From assembly GCA_029532625.1 (NCBI GenBank), contig JARFXM010000004.1, positions 3,596,001-3,660,000 of the forward strand: 64,000 nucleotides of DNA. Reading direction: 5' to 3'. This stretch comes from Lomentospora prolificans (taxonomy: Eukaryota; Ascomycota; Sordariomycetes; Microascales; Microascaceae). Below the pieces are notes generated by a model, which worked only from the letters and a program-made list of their open reading frames with translations, did not search any database and was not told where the DNA came from. The number at the start of each line of letters is the position of its first letter. Positions within the stretch are counted from its first letter, which is position 1. Of the stretch, positions 1 through 11,500 are shown one piece after another. Position numbers and translations under genes: made by a program.

Positions 1-1554
1 CCTTTCAAGGCACTAGGTCACAACATATCAACCCCTCTCACCGCTCGGGATGGTCCTGTACTCATAGTGTGTACCTCAATAAAGGAATATCTCTGAACAT
101 AATAAAGAATGTATCTCAACCTCTTGGTAAACCGAGATCATCGTAAAGCAACAGGACTTCGGTCGTATTGTTTTTCGCTTCCGGCTTTCAAGGTATTAGT
201 GGGCACTTATAGTCTCTCGCTGGATTCTTATCGAATACCAGCCATAAACTGGCCCACGGTCCACTTGAACTTTTCTCGCAAGAGTTACGTCAAGGCCTTG
301 CCGCTAACTACTTACTCGCCAAGACGGTTTCGTGGAACCCGCAACGGCCCTCCCACTCCAAATCTCAAGCAGAAACTGAGCCTTCAAAGCAAGAGAAGTA
401 TCCAGGTTGGTCCAACTATATTGGCGGTATGAATAAGAGAAAATCGGGACAACTGGTTCTAGGCTCGAGACACCGTACCTTTGAATGAAGTCGGTGAAGT
501 GCGAGGGAACAGGGATAGTCGACAATTTGTTTTCTTTTTTTCCTGTTTCACGAGTCTTTCTCAGGTCGCAATTCGAAGGACCATGCGGATTGATAGCATG
601 TCAATCTACGTCTAAAATCCTTATCGGTGGCTTATATCCCACGCATCCGCCACCAGGAGCAGTCGGATATCCATTCAAGTGATTCCAAAGGGTAACCAGG
701 CATTGACTCGGCGCTTGACAAGGGCCATGTCGCTGTACCATGTCAATGCGCCCCTTATATTAGAGCCGAATACAAATCACATCATAATTAGCACAAAGTA
801 ACGACCAGTCGACCGGCACAAACAAGTCCCGAGAACTACGATCTCAGCGTGAGAGGGTGTCCATGGGAACATAATCTTATTCTTAATATTCACCCCGCCA
901 GGTTCCAGTTTGGAGTGCCAGCCTTATATTCGGTCCAGACATCTGAGAGCAAGAAGCCCAACGTTATCGCGTTTGGGGGGGGGTGTTGGCGATGAGAGAA
1001 AAATCGGAGATGCCACATAACCCTATCCTATCAAACCCAACCAATCCATCGATCTAAGTCTCAATAACCAAACCATACCCCTTGAGGTTGGCCAGATGTT
1101 CCGCGACCTTGAATTCGACTGTCAAACAAGCTGACAGGGGATATATGTCAAACTATGCGATGAGTCAGGAACTGCGTTTGCGAAGTTTGGGCCGAGTGGT
1201 AGCCCGTGCTGTGTAACTTCAAGAGGGTCCCAGAAAAATTCGTCGTGCAGAGTTTGATTGGGAGTTCCTCCACTCTTCATAAATATTGAGCTAGTCCCGG
1301 CCTATGCTTCTCCAACCTGGTCCCGTAGCACACGTCTTTTCTCTAGATGGCATATAGGTCTAGCGATGCCCCGATTCTCTCGTCCCCATCAATACTGGCC
1401 CCTGAGAGAGTGAAATAATGGTCAAACCCGCTTCCAACCCACCTTTCTGAGATGAAAACTCCATCACGTTTCAAATATTCTCATGAGGTGTATATACCGC
1501 TTTGGACGTCTAATGGTTTGGGGGCCAATATCGAGCGACTCGGAGGCAGAGACT
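1..1554. other. Gene-poor left edge
   Basis: I see no convincing gene. Open frames here are short, lack recognisable domains and do not join across plausible introns. There is a run of nine or ten G near 976-985. The right end is the 3' flank of the small secreted protein gene that ends at 1555. Confidence 0.5.
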
Positions 1555-1964
1555 TCAGGCGAAGCCACAAGCGAAAATGATCTCGTTGATGTCTGTGCGC
1601 TCGAAAGACTCAGCATTTATCCTGTTGGTTTTATGCATACATGTATGTGGCTATTACGGACGGGGATTGTATTACCTTCTAAGTCATCACGCTGGACCGC
1701 GTTCTGTCCGATACAGGCAGCGCAGTCTGCTGTAGTGGCAGCGAGGTTAAAGCCAGTGTTTCCGCAAATACACTGCTGCTCCAAAGCCTCCTCTTGACGA
1801 TCACCAACGATGTCGTCGTTGACATCGCATGCAAAACTCAGCTGCACAAGCGGAGCGCAAACATTGGCGCAGGCAAGAGGAACGTCATCCCGATCCAGCC
1901 CGAGAGCGGCAACCAACGCAGGGACGAGGCCGATGAGAAGGGCCCAGGTAGCGTTAGAGTGCAT
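1555..1964 (-). CDS. Small secreted protein with eight cysteines
   Basis: Two exons on the minus strand, 1964-1676 and 1592-1555, give 108 aa. The intron (1675-1593, 83 nt) starts GTAATA, has a TGCTGAG branch-like site and ends CACAG; splicing replaces a read-through tail with a short C-terminus ending CGFA. The start is the first ATG (1964), two codons inside the longer open frame. Residues 1-20 are a signal peptide (LLIGLVPALVAA core). The mature part has eight cysteines at about 32, 36, 46, 65, 67, 81, 84 and 105, all of which could pair as disulfides. No transmembrane segment or GPI signal is seen. The layout resembles fungal small secreted proteins annotated as hypothetical or effector-like. 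Secretion is well supported; function is unknown. The last cysteine depends on the intron being real. Confidence 0.7.
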
Positions 1965-4028
1965 GGTCAATTGTTTGGGGGATCCGGAAGATGAATGAAT
2001 AAAGGGAATAGCGGGTAATGTGCAGGAGTATGATCTCGTTCTTGAACCAGCAAGACTGGTTCTTAGTTATATAACATTTCGGGGTATCGTCAGCCTTTTA
2101 TGCCCGTTGCAAGTGAAGTGAGTTTAGAGCTTGATGATTTGCGACTGGGGGAAAGCAGTTCATTACAGGAGCTAAATGTTAATTTTAGCTCTATTTTCCT
2201 TGGCTTTTTGCCTCGCCAGTTTCAAACATCATTCTGAGACGCCGTCATGGCCAACTCCTACCAGTTCAATTTCTGGCTCAAACCACACTAACCTTGCATG
2301 GAAATTTGGTAATAGTCGCGAGGTCCGCCAGATCGTCTCTTCTAAATCCAAATTTAGCAGCTTCGTCGGACTTCGGCAACTGGTCACACGACGGGGACGA
2401 CTTGGCGACGGAAAATGATCTAGAAATAGCCACATCTCAAACAAGCTGCTATGAGGACGCTGTGGCCGGTTAAGATCGTACATTCCCATGAGAGAATGAG
2501 CCTTGAACCCAGAGATATGGTATAATATCAGAGGAGAACGCGATACGCCCCATTTACGAAGTAGATGTGGAATTAAGGCAGAATTTCCACTGGTTATAAC
2601 CGCGGTGCTTATAATAGAGATTTGCCTAGCTATTAAAGTTGCATATCTTCAGCTTAGCTGCTCGTAGGCTATCATGCACGAATAAGGACACCTTGGCGAG
2701 GGGCGAAGGAACATAGGCCAGAGGAGCTGAGCGGCAGCTTGGCAGCTGAGGCCTCGAGCTATTCGTGGGCTATCTCGTGGCTTACATTGCTTCCGTAATC
2801 GGAATACGCCGAAACCGCGGTTCCGACCCAGAAGAGTAGTATGAACTAAATTTGGAATAGTATTGGCTGTTTCTCTGCGTAGGAAGTATCATAATGAACC
2901 GGGCATGATTGAAACTTCTTTGAAGAGAGAGGACAAAGTAATATGATACATCATTCATATCACCATGTAGGTAATTGATAGCCAGCCCAGGTAGAGAGGC
3001 TCCAAATCTAGACCAACAGCCAGTGGGTGGAGACATCGTGGAAGATGACCAAATGCGAATTATTAAAGCTATCCGTTAGGATTTCCATGTAAAAGAATCA
3101 GGTTAAATGTAGTTATGTCAAGCAAGCAGGTGATCTCGTCACCATGGAACAAGGTTAACGAACCTCAGCTCTCATGTTGACTTCACCGGCGTGGTGTCCT
3201 TGAGAGTCATCAATATCAGCCAGAGGCTGCCTCGCATCCAAACCACTTACATGTTATGGTCAAAATAAATTGAACATGTTCGTATCAAATCTAACCAACC
3301 AAGCCTGGGTGGGTATACGTACTTTTTCAAAGGCCGCTCTCCGATATTTCAAAAGCGGTGTGTACGTTTGGACACAATGTCTGTAAACCCTGCAGCAGCC
3401 GAGGTAATTTCACCCCGCCCGAATCAATATGTAGATCGGAAGTTCTGTGCCAGAAAAATTCCCTGTTGGGCGGGAGGGGAGAATAGTTGGGGAGAGCAGA
3501 AAACCCGAGTGGACACCATATCCGGCTGAACAAACTTGAATGGTAAGCTAGGCCCAAGTGCCGGCTGTTTTATGTCTGGATTTAATTACCTGCATTGTGA
3601 GTGCCGATTTGAGCCAGTGGTAATTCCGCCTTCAATAGGCTCTCACTACAACATCGTATGCCAAACGCGCACGCAAGGTGGACTTCTGATCATAGGATAT
3701 GGCGAATCGGGAGCGGAGAACACACTGGCGGTGGACAGCTTCGACAGGGATATACCATCAATGGGGACATGTCTCCTCAAAATAGATGAAAGTGATAGTA
3801 GTTAGCACGCGAGATATAGCCATAGTGTGTGGAGCATCCAGGGACACAAGGGGAAGAAGACAATGTTCGCACTCCAAGTATAAGAAGTCCAGCCCTCGCT
3901 GTGTCCGCAGCCAAGAACTTGGGGAGCTTCATGGTGTTTCTTGGCCAATATAGCACAATCAGGCGATTTGCAACCTTGAAGAGCAACCTGGTTTTGAGCT
4001 CGTTAATACACTCTCCTCCGACATCAAT
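1965..4028. other. Intergenic, no gene recognised
   Basis: About 2 kb between the divergently transcribed secreted-protein and xylanase genes. A TATA-like stretch lies near 2068-2075, upstream of the minus-strand gene. A CCAAT box lies at 3944-3948, about 80 bp upstream of the xylanase start. No domain-bearing open frame was found on either strand. Confidence 0.5.
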
Positions 4029-4913
4029 ATGGTGCGCCTCGCATCCGCCTTGACCGGGCTCATCACCATCTCGGGTGTCTTGGCCAGCCCCACTGGCTCG
4101 GGCGAACTCCTACAGAAGCGGGCAGGTACGCCTAGTTCCACCGGTACTAACAACGGTTATTACTACTCTTGGTGGACCGACGGTGGCTCGGATGTGACCT
4201 ACACCAACCTTGATGGCGGCGAGTACTCAGTCAACTGGGGTGGTGGTGGCGGGAACTTTGTCGGCGGCAAGGGATGGAACCCCGGTGGTGACAAGTATGC
4301 TCTACCCAGATCGTGGAGAGCCAGAGACGGCAGGCTAATAGTTTCAACTACAGGGTCATCACCTACTCTGGAGAGTATAAACCCAACGGCAACAGCGTAA
4401 GTGAAGGCCATGCAAGAATGGAGTCGGAGTCGGAGTTGGGACCCAGCTTCAGGCGAACGTTAACCAGGTATTATTAATTAGTACCTTGCCGTATACGGCT
4501 GGACCCAGAACCCTCTGGTTGAATACTACGTTATCGAAAACTACGGCACATATAACCCTGCTTCGAATGCTCAGAAAAAGGGCCAGCTGACTTCCGATGG
4601 CGGTACCTACGACATATACGTTAGCACGCGAACCAACCAACCTAGTATCGAGGGAACTTCCACTTTCCAACAGTACTGGTCTATTGTGAGTTTGTGCCTT
4701 CGTTGGAATATATCAAAGATAGGTTAGCTAACCGAGATGGTTTTGCAACAGCGAACTGAGAAGCATACTGGCGGTAACGTCACCACGGGCAACCACTTCA
4801 AGGCCTGGGAACAGGCTGGCCTCAAGCTCGGGAAACATAATTATATGATTGTTGCCACCGAGGGATACTTTAGCAGCGGCACTGCTAAAATCAAGATCGA
4901 GACCCCTCCTTAA
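4029..4913 (+). CDS. GH11 endo-1,4-beta-xylanase
   Basis: Secreted family 11 xylanase that cleaves internal beta-1,4 bonds in xylan. Exons 4029-4294, 4342-4396, 4482-4685 and 4752-4913 join in frame to 228 aa, the normal length for the family. Residues 1-19 are a signal peptide; a short propeptide ends in a Kex2-type KR near residue 31. The beta-jelly-roll core is clear: the NGYYYSWWTDGG opening, the VNWGGGGNFVGGKGWNPG-like strand, the nucleophile glutamate E121 in LVEYYV, the IEGTSTFQQYWS strand, and the acid/base glutamate E212 in ATEGY. Both catalytic residues are present, so the enzyme should be active. Intron 1 is very short (47 nt) with a weak branch site, but it is the splice that restores the FNYRVITYSGEY strand. 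It lies upstream of tRNA-Asp on the same strand. Confidence 0.93.
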
Positions 4914-5172
4914 ATGGTATTTAAGTCTTCTTGACCACGCACCCCTCCGATCAGTTCTCAGGACTGTCGCTTGCCTTTTAGCTTGGAGGTTACAAGTAGC
5001 GAGGCATATTGACGGGGCATGAACCGGTGCGCCAGGGGTCATGAATATATATATTACGTCCATGAATGCATAAATAGAAACCTTGTGTGATTCGGTTCTG
5101 AAATCCGAAGGCCGGGAGAATTGGTGGAATGGAAGAAAAGTTCAGATCCGTGGCCATTGCCCCTGTCCAAAG

Positions 5173-5254
5173 TCTTCCTTGGTCTAGTGGTCAGGATACC
5201 TGCTTGTCATTCGGCAATTCGCAGGTGGCCGGGGTTCGATTCCCCGAGGGAGAG
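5173..5254 (+). tRNA. tRNA-Asp (GTC) with a 10-nt intron
   Basis: A cloverleaf can be folded. The 7-bp acceptor stem pairs 5173-5179 with 5247-5253 (one G-T pair). The A box reads TGGTCTAGTGG. The anticodon stem CCTGC/GCAGG encloses anticodon GTC, and the B box reads GGTTCGATTCC. A 10-nt insertion directly 3' of position 37 fits the canonical tRNA intron site; removing it gives a 72-nt tRNA. A run of eight T at 5258-5265 is the Pol III terminator. Confidence 0.93.
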
Positions 5255-5257
5255 ACG

Positions 5258-5265
5258 TTTTTTTT
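5258..5265 (+). terminator. Pol III T-tract terminator of tRNA-Asp
   Basis: Eight consecutive T begin four bases after the discriminator base of the tRNA, the usual RNA polymerase III stop signal. Confidence 0.85.
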
Positions 5266-5559
5266 GGTCTTTTTGCCAGCTATTTCGGGGGCTTGAGGAA
5301 GTTGTTGTAGGATGATGGCCAATTGTGATTTCGCTTAATAGTAATTCTAGCTTTTATTCTGCGATTTTTGTTTCACCGGCTCTATCGGGATATGCAGTGA
5401 TTCGTGCCCACACGCCCAAAACAGGAGAACAGTGTTCGGAACATAGTTAATTTGGCAGTGACGAAGGTGGAAGCCGCAAAGGAATTGTCAGCATTCAGGA
5501 CTATAGGTTTAATCCCTCTATTCTGCCATAACAGCAATTAGGGTCTAGTACCAGTCAGA

Positions 5560-6047
5560 ACCCTCTATGAGTAGAAACTGATACTAGTACTATCTATACT
5601 GTACATATACTTTATAAGGGCTATATCCCCTACTTTATAATAGGTATTAGTATAGTATAAATACTACTATACTGGCCTATCCTCTATAGTATAATTATTA
5701 GTAATCTTCCCCTTTTTAGTCTTTACTAATATCCTCTATAGATCTACTACCTTCTCCTCCCCCTTCCTCCCTTATAACCCTATCTAATATAGTATCTCCT
5801 ACTACTACTACTTTAATCTCCTCTAGCTCCTTAAGCTAGTCCTATAGCTATACTACCAGGTTATATATCAGGATGTATCCTATGTATATCACTTATTATA
5901 AGATAGGTCTAGAGGTATTAGGCTTCTATATAGTATAGTATAGTTAGTTAGGGGTATATAGCTAGTTATCTAGGTAATAGATATATACTAGTAGGTATAA
6001 GAGAACTAAGTATATAAAGGACTCTATATTAGTCCTATATTTATAGG
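5560..6047 (-). mobile_element. RIP-degraded LINE remnant, left (3'-side) part
   Basis: TA-rich sequence left of the Gypsy insertion, with the same mutational character as the right flank at 15642-17900. The insertion is bounded by a perfect 5-bp duplication, so these two flanks were once contiguous; the LINE reads on the minus strand, making this its 3' side. No motif survives here that I can name, so the assignment rests on contiguity. Confidence 0.45.
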
Positions 6048-6052
6048 CTAGG
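6048..6052. repeat. Target-site duplication CTAGG, left copy
   Basis: CTAGG directly abuts the left LTR and is repeated exactly at 15637-15641 after the right LTR. Confidence 0.85.
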
Positions 6053-6403
6053 TGTTACAGCTCATGCCGTGTCTGCTTGCTTGCTAGCTGCCAAGCTGCT
6101 AACAAGTAAGTGGGAGGGTTCTATGATGCTATTCATAGATTCAAGATGATCGCTGGTTTCATATTGGTTAACCTCTGTATATTCTATTCATATATAGTAT
6201 AGGTATTCCTTTATGATAGTAAAATAGTCTTATTCTTTCTATCTAGCTTATAGTTCCTTACTTCCTTTATATATTCCTTACCTTTAACCTTTAGTATTAC
6301 TTACTTACTACTAAGGTTCTACTAGAGTATGTTTATACTTGCTTATATTAGTATAGTATATTATAGAGTACCTCTATGCTTACTTATATGATATAGTATA
6401 ATA
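6053..6403 (-). repeat. 3' LTR of the RIP-degraded chromovirus (351 bp)
   Basis: Begins TGTTACAG on the plus strand and aligns end to end with 15286-15636. The outer (left) part is less mutated than the inner part. The terminal CA has become TA. Confidence 0.88.
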
Positions 6404-8444
6404 ATACCCCTAGCTAGTAAGAAAATAGCTAATAACCTTATTAGTACTTTACTAGTAGTTTAAAGTTAGAATCTAAGGGGTAGATAGTATTAGCTTACCT
6501 CTAAATTTAGGTCTAGTATTATAGGGTAATAGGGTACATAGGGTATTCTAGCTAGTATATACTTGCTTACTTAGGCTTTATTTATAAAAGAGAGACTTTA
6601 GTTAGTATTTTTAGGTTTTTATATTTATTTTCCTCCTTTTTACTAATCCTTCTTACTTCTTATTAATAGCTAATATACTTTCTCCTTAATACTTTCCTTC
6701 TTCTCTTTACTTATAGCTACTAGTTAGCTAACTATCCTATATAATTCCTAGATCTCCTCCTCCTACTTTTATAATTACTATTAAAGAGTTACTACCTTTA
6801 TTACTAACTACTTAATTTAGAGTTACTATAGACTTACTTACTTACTTATTTCCTTAAAGAGCTTTTTATTATTAGTAGTATTAGATAGTAACCCTAGTAC
6901 TAGGGAACTTACTTTTATAATCCTTTAGAGGTACTATTATAGTAGGGTCTCCTTACTAGATATAGTAATTTCTAGTAGGTTATTACTATTACTATTCTTA
7001 TTACTATCCTCCTTATTCTTCTTACTTACTACCTCTTTACTAGCCTTTAAGCTTATAATACTTATCTTCTAACCCTCTTCTTTATATTATAAGGGGTTCT
7101 ATAGCTACCTCTTTTTAGTTATAGAAGAGGTTGCTAACTATAAGGATATATACTTTACTAATATCCTTAGTAGCTGGTTAGTAACTATTTCTAATAGGTA
7201 GGTTATGAGCTCTTATATACTGATTCTTTATAGGGCCTCTATAGTAGCCCTAGGGATCTTATTATCTATATAGTAGGCTTATAGGCTAGTAATTACTATA
7301 TGAGCTAGTAGTTTATATAAGGTTCCTAGCCACTTTATATCTAATATACTTTTAAGGGTAGTCCCTAGATACTGAACTACTAGGTACTCTACCTAACTAT
7401 AGTTCTCCTTTTACTCTTTATAAAATTCCTTAATAACTACTATTACTTCCTTATATTCCTTCCTATCTAGGAATTACTTAGCTACCCTTTCTTAGGTAAC
7501 TTCTTTATAAGTAATTCTTATATACTCTCTAATAACTTCTATAGATATATCTATACTATTAGTTTACTTACTTCTTACTTAGGTTTACTTATAGAGCTAG
7601 GTTATAATTACTTACTAAACTTTACTTACTACTAAAGGAGCTTATTTATTAATAGTTATTATAAGTAGGTATTATTAATAGGGTTTACTTATTAATAGTT
7701 ATCTAGTTGTTTACTAGGTTATTATTATTATGTATAGGGTTGTAGGATAACTATAATATCTAGGAAGGGTTTATGAGAGAGGGATAGCTAGTACCTTCAG
7801 TTACTTAAATATTTATTACTAGCCCTTTAGTGATTAAGTCTACTAGTGATTATGTCTACTACTGAATTAAATCTATTACTATTTTTTGTTTTTTGCCCTT
7901 TTTTTTTTTTTTTTTTTTTTTATGTAATCCTTATGATCCCTTGTTCCTTCCTCTTATTATTTGGTAGTGATTATAGCCTTTCAGCTAATCTGCCACTACC
8001 TTTCATTAATATTAGTAGAATCCTATTACTCTTATACCTTCCTCTTATCTACTTGCTAGTTACTATAGCATCTTCTTTATTATTACTTACTATATCCCTC
8101 TTATATTATTTAGCCTAGTTACTATTTATTTTTAGCTTTTCACTATTATCTATAGTTTATTCTTCCTTTTAACTTCTTATATCTAATACTTACTAGTATA
8201 ATATTTCTACTAGTAGGTACTTACCTCTACTTCTTCTATTAGTACTTACTAGCCTCCTTTTCTTATAGTTTAAATTAGGTATTTAGTAAAGTAGGTAGTA
8301 TAAGTTAAATAAATAAAATACTAATTTATAAAGAATATCTATTCTAGATCCCTCTTATACTACTAACTACTACTTTAATTATTTACTCTTCCTTATTTTT
8401 ACCTCTACTACTACTCTCTTATAATTACCTACTACCTTACTTAT

Positions 8445-11400
8445 ATTCTCTATTATATCCTCTACTCTCTCCTAAGAGTTATCTTTTAAATCTTATCCTA
8501 CCTAATAGACTAGATACTTATATCCTATTTAGGTATTATAGTAGCTAATAATCTATTTAACCTTAAACTCCTTCTCTTTATTAACTTAGACTAGCTTTAG
8601 GGGTTTTATATACTTCTAATAGAGATTACTTCCTTATAGGGGTTTAAAGATATATACTACTAAGATTACTAAGTGAATCTTCTAGTTCTTTAGGAAGTTT
8701 AATTTAATAGTAAGCTTATATACTCTCCTTATAACCTTAAATAGTCCTACTTAGCTTAGTGACTACTTCTTCTTTAGTTTACCTAATAAGCTATAGCTAT
8801 TATATAATTATAAGTAAATAATATTACCTACCTGAAAGGTTACTAGCTGGTAGTGCTTATTATACCTTAACTTTAATAATATACTAGCTATTATAATAAG
8901 TACTTCTACTTCTTCACTATTTACTTGCTGGATTAGGTCTAGTATAAGTTTTATTATCACTTTCCTTACTCCTACTATATTAGTAATAGCTATTAAAACA
9001 TTTCTTAGCTTGAAATTAAGGGTTAGTATATTAGGGCTTTATCTAATTAGGGCTAAAAATATATTATTAAGATTAAACTATAGTACTAGTAAGAGATCAA
9101 TCTAGCTTTCTTCTAGATAGTTTACTATATAATAGTAGATTATAATCTTAACTATCTAGATCTTCCTTTTAGATATTCTATTAGTCTATAGGTAGTAAGC
9201 TATTACTATTAGTTAACTAACCTTTAGTACCTTATAGACTTCTAACCAGATTTCTAAAGTGAACTTTAGATCTCTATCACTAATAATACATGCTAGTAAT
9301 CCCTAATCATAATATAATATTACTTATAGTACTATTACTACCCACTATACTACAGTTACTATCTTACTACCTATAATTAATAGTATCTTCTTACTAAAGG
9401 TATAGTTGATTACTAGTAAGTTATCTAGTATTTAATAGCTAGGTATTACCTAGAATATGCCTTCTACTAGAATAGTAGGTATATCTATAATAAAATCTAT
9501 TATGATTATATAATATAGGGTTAGTACTATATTAATCCTTTTTATTTTACTATATAGCTACTGCCTATCCCTTTAGTTCTATAGATATACTAGGTAGTAA
9601 CTATAATACTTCTTAATTTTATCTACCTTTTAATAGATATAAAAGTCTTATAAGTTATATAGTATTCTCTTACCTCCTATATATTAATAGTTATTATATA
9701 CTATCTTGAGGATAGCCTATACTACTAGGTATAGTATATATAGCTTATAATTACTTTTAGTATTAATAAAATAGAGGAGGCTATTACTTTCCTAGAATAG
9801 CCTAACTAGTATTAGCCTCTTCTAGCTTATCCTAGCTTCCTCTTCCTTTTATTATTTAATTATATATAATACCTTTCCTAGCTTACTATCCTTCTTATAA
9901 TTATTAATAATTAATTACTATAGATCCTCTATTAGCTAGATTACTAGTATTTATATTCCTTACCTTTCTACCTCCTCTAGGGTATATACTTGCTTATCTA
10001 TTATATCTATCCTGATATTATTTAGTTTATCAGGCTGTTTATAGTCTAGCCTAGTATCCCTTATAAGTATAGTTAGTAATTATAAAAGTATGTCTAGTAT
10101 TATATTTAATAGTCTAGGTATATAGAAAACCTTAAGATTAAACTATAATAGCTAGTTTATAGTATTTACTAGCTTTAAGTTGGCCTTACTAAGATCTATA
10201 GTCTTTAAGGAGGTATATTTTATAATCTCTTTTAATAGTAAGTGATCTATAAGGATTACTATTAGGGATCTATTTACTTTAATTATTTTTTATAACTTCC
10301 TTACTACCTAGATAACTACTACTAATTCTACTTTTATTAATCTATACTTCTTCTTTATATTTAAGTATATATATGATAGAAAGTATAGTAGCTGTAATTC
10401 CTTTACTATAATATCTTTTCCTGGAATAGATTTACTATCCTATTCCTTACTATATAGCTAGAATATATATATACTAAAGGTAATTCTACTAGTATCTACT
10501 TTTAAGAATAGTATTTAGTTTGGATCTATATAGTATAGTAATATTTACTTATAGAGGAAGGATTATAGATTAGTAAATACCTCCTACTCTTCTAGTATTA
10601 GGGTAAACCTATATTTACTTACTTTCTATTTCCTCTACTACTTGCTATTCTTTCTAGGGATGATCTCCTAGCTCTCTTATATAGCTTTTAGCTCTATAGT
10701 TTTCTACTTCTATAGTAGTACTATCTATATATCAAACTATAGAATTATTGTATAGATAAATATTACTATACTAATATAGTATTCTAACTTTTCTAAATTA
10801 TTAGGGTATTATATTATCTATTTGAATCCTAGAATATAATTACTTATCTTCTACTTACTATTACTATTAAGGATATAATTAAGGAAAGTAATACTAGGGA
10901 AGCCTATAAAGGATTTACTTATAGAGATATATAAGTGATTCCTACTTATTATCTATATTACTATTTCTATATAATATAGATACTCCTCCTCTATATCACT
11001 AAAGATCATAATGTCATCAATATATACTTGTATAAAATGATAGTGCTTGAAGAATAAGCAATCCATATATTATTATATAAATACTAGTGAGTTCTTAAAA
11101 CCTATAAGAATAATATTTGATTGCTCTAACCCTTATAGGCTGATCACTATTATGTAGTCATGATGCTTATAATAGATTAGTAGCTGATAGAAGAACTTTT
11201 TAGCATCTAGGCTAGTGAACACTTACTTACTATATAGTATTTCTATAATATCTTCCTAACTTAGTAGTAGGTAAATATCTAGTATTACCTACTTATTTAG
11301 TAGTTATAGGTTAATAACTACTCTCCTATTATATTTCTTAGTATCTATAGATTAGTATACTATAAATACTAGGTAAGTGATTAGTACTAGTTACCTTATC

Positions 11401-11500
11401 TATTCTATCTTTCCTTACTAGTAAAGAGGGTTATAAGTCTTATCTAAAATAAGTCTCTTATTACTTACTAATAGGTATTAGTATATATTTTATTTTTAGT
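8445..11500 (-). pseudogene. Decayed pol: reverse transcriptase, integrase, chromodomain
   Basis: Conceptual minus-strand reading, ignoring stops, recovers consecutive Pol pieces. The RT has an AVISL/GLEQSN-like stretch, a GFKNS motif where most Gypsy elements have PFGLxNAP, and the YIDD box. Further on come SDRDLKFT of the integrase core, a GLFKVIRRVYKLTIKL segment followed by KIHLVILVVYIFKP (the GPF/Y tail), and a chromodomain in which GYKYLVY, VG, DLKDNS and ERVEDIIENIS can be read, with stops at the aromatic and arginine positions. Numerous TAG/TAA codons kill every frame. RNase H and protease were not located with confidence. Confidence 0.8.

Noticed and set aside
304..682. Three overlapping open frames near the left edge
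   Set aside because: Opposite-strand overlaps, no domain, no usable splice sites, no similarity I recognise.
7846..8118. 90-aa hydrophobic open frame in the RIP island
   Set aside because: Low-complexity phenylalanine/leucine translation around a run of 23 T; nothing conserved and the surrounding sequence is RIP debris.
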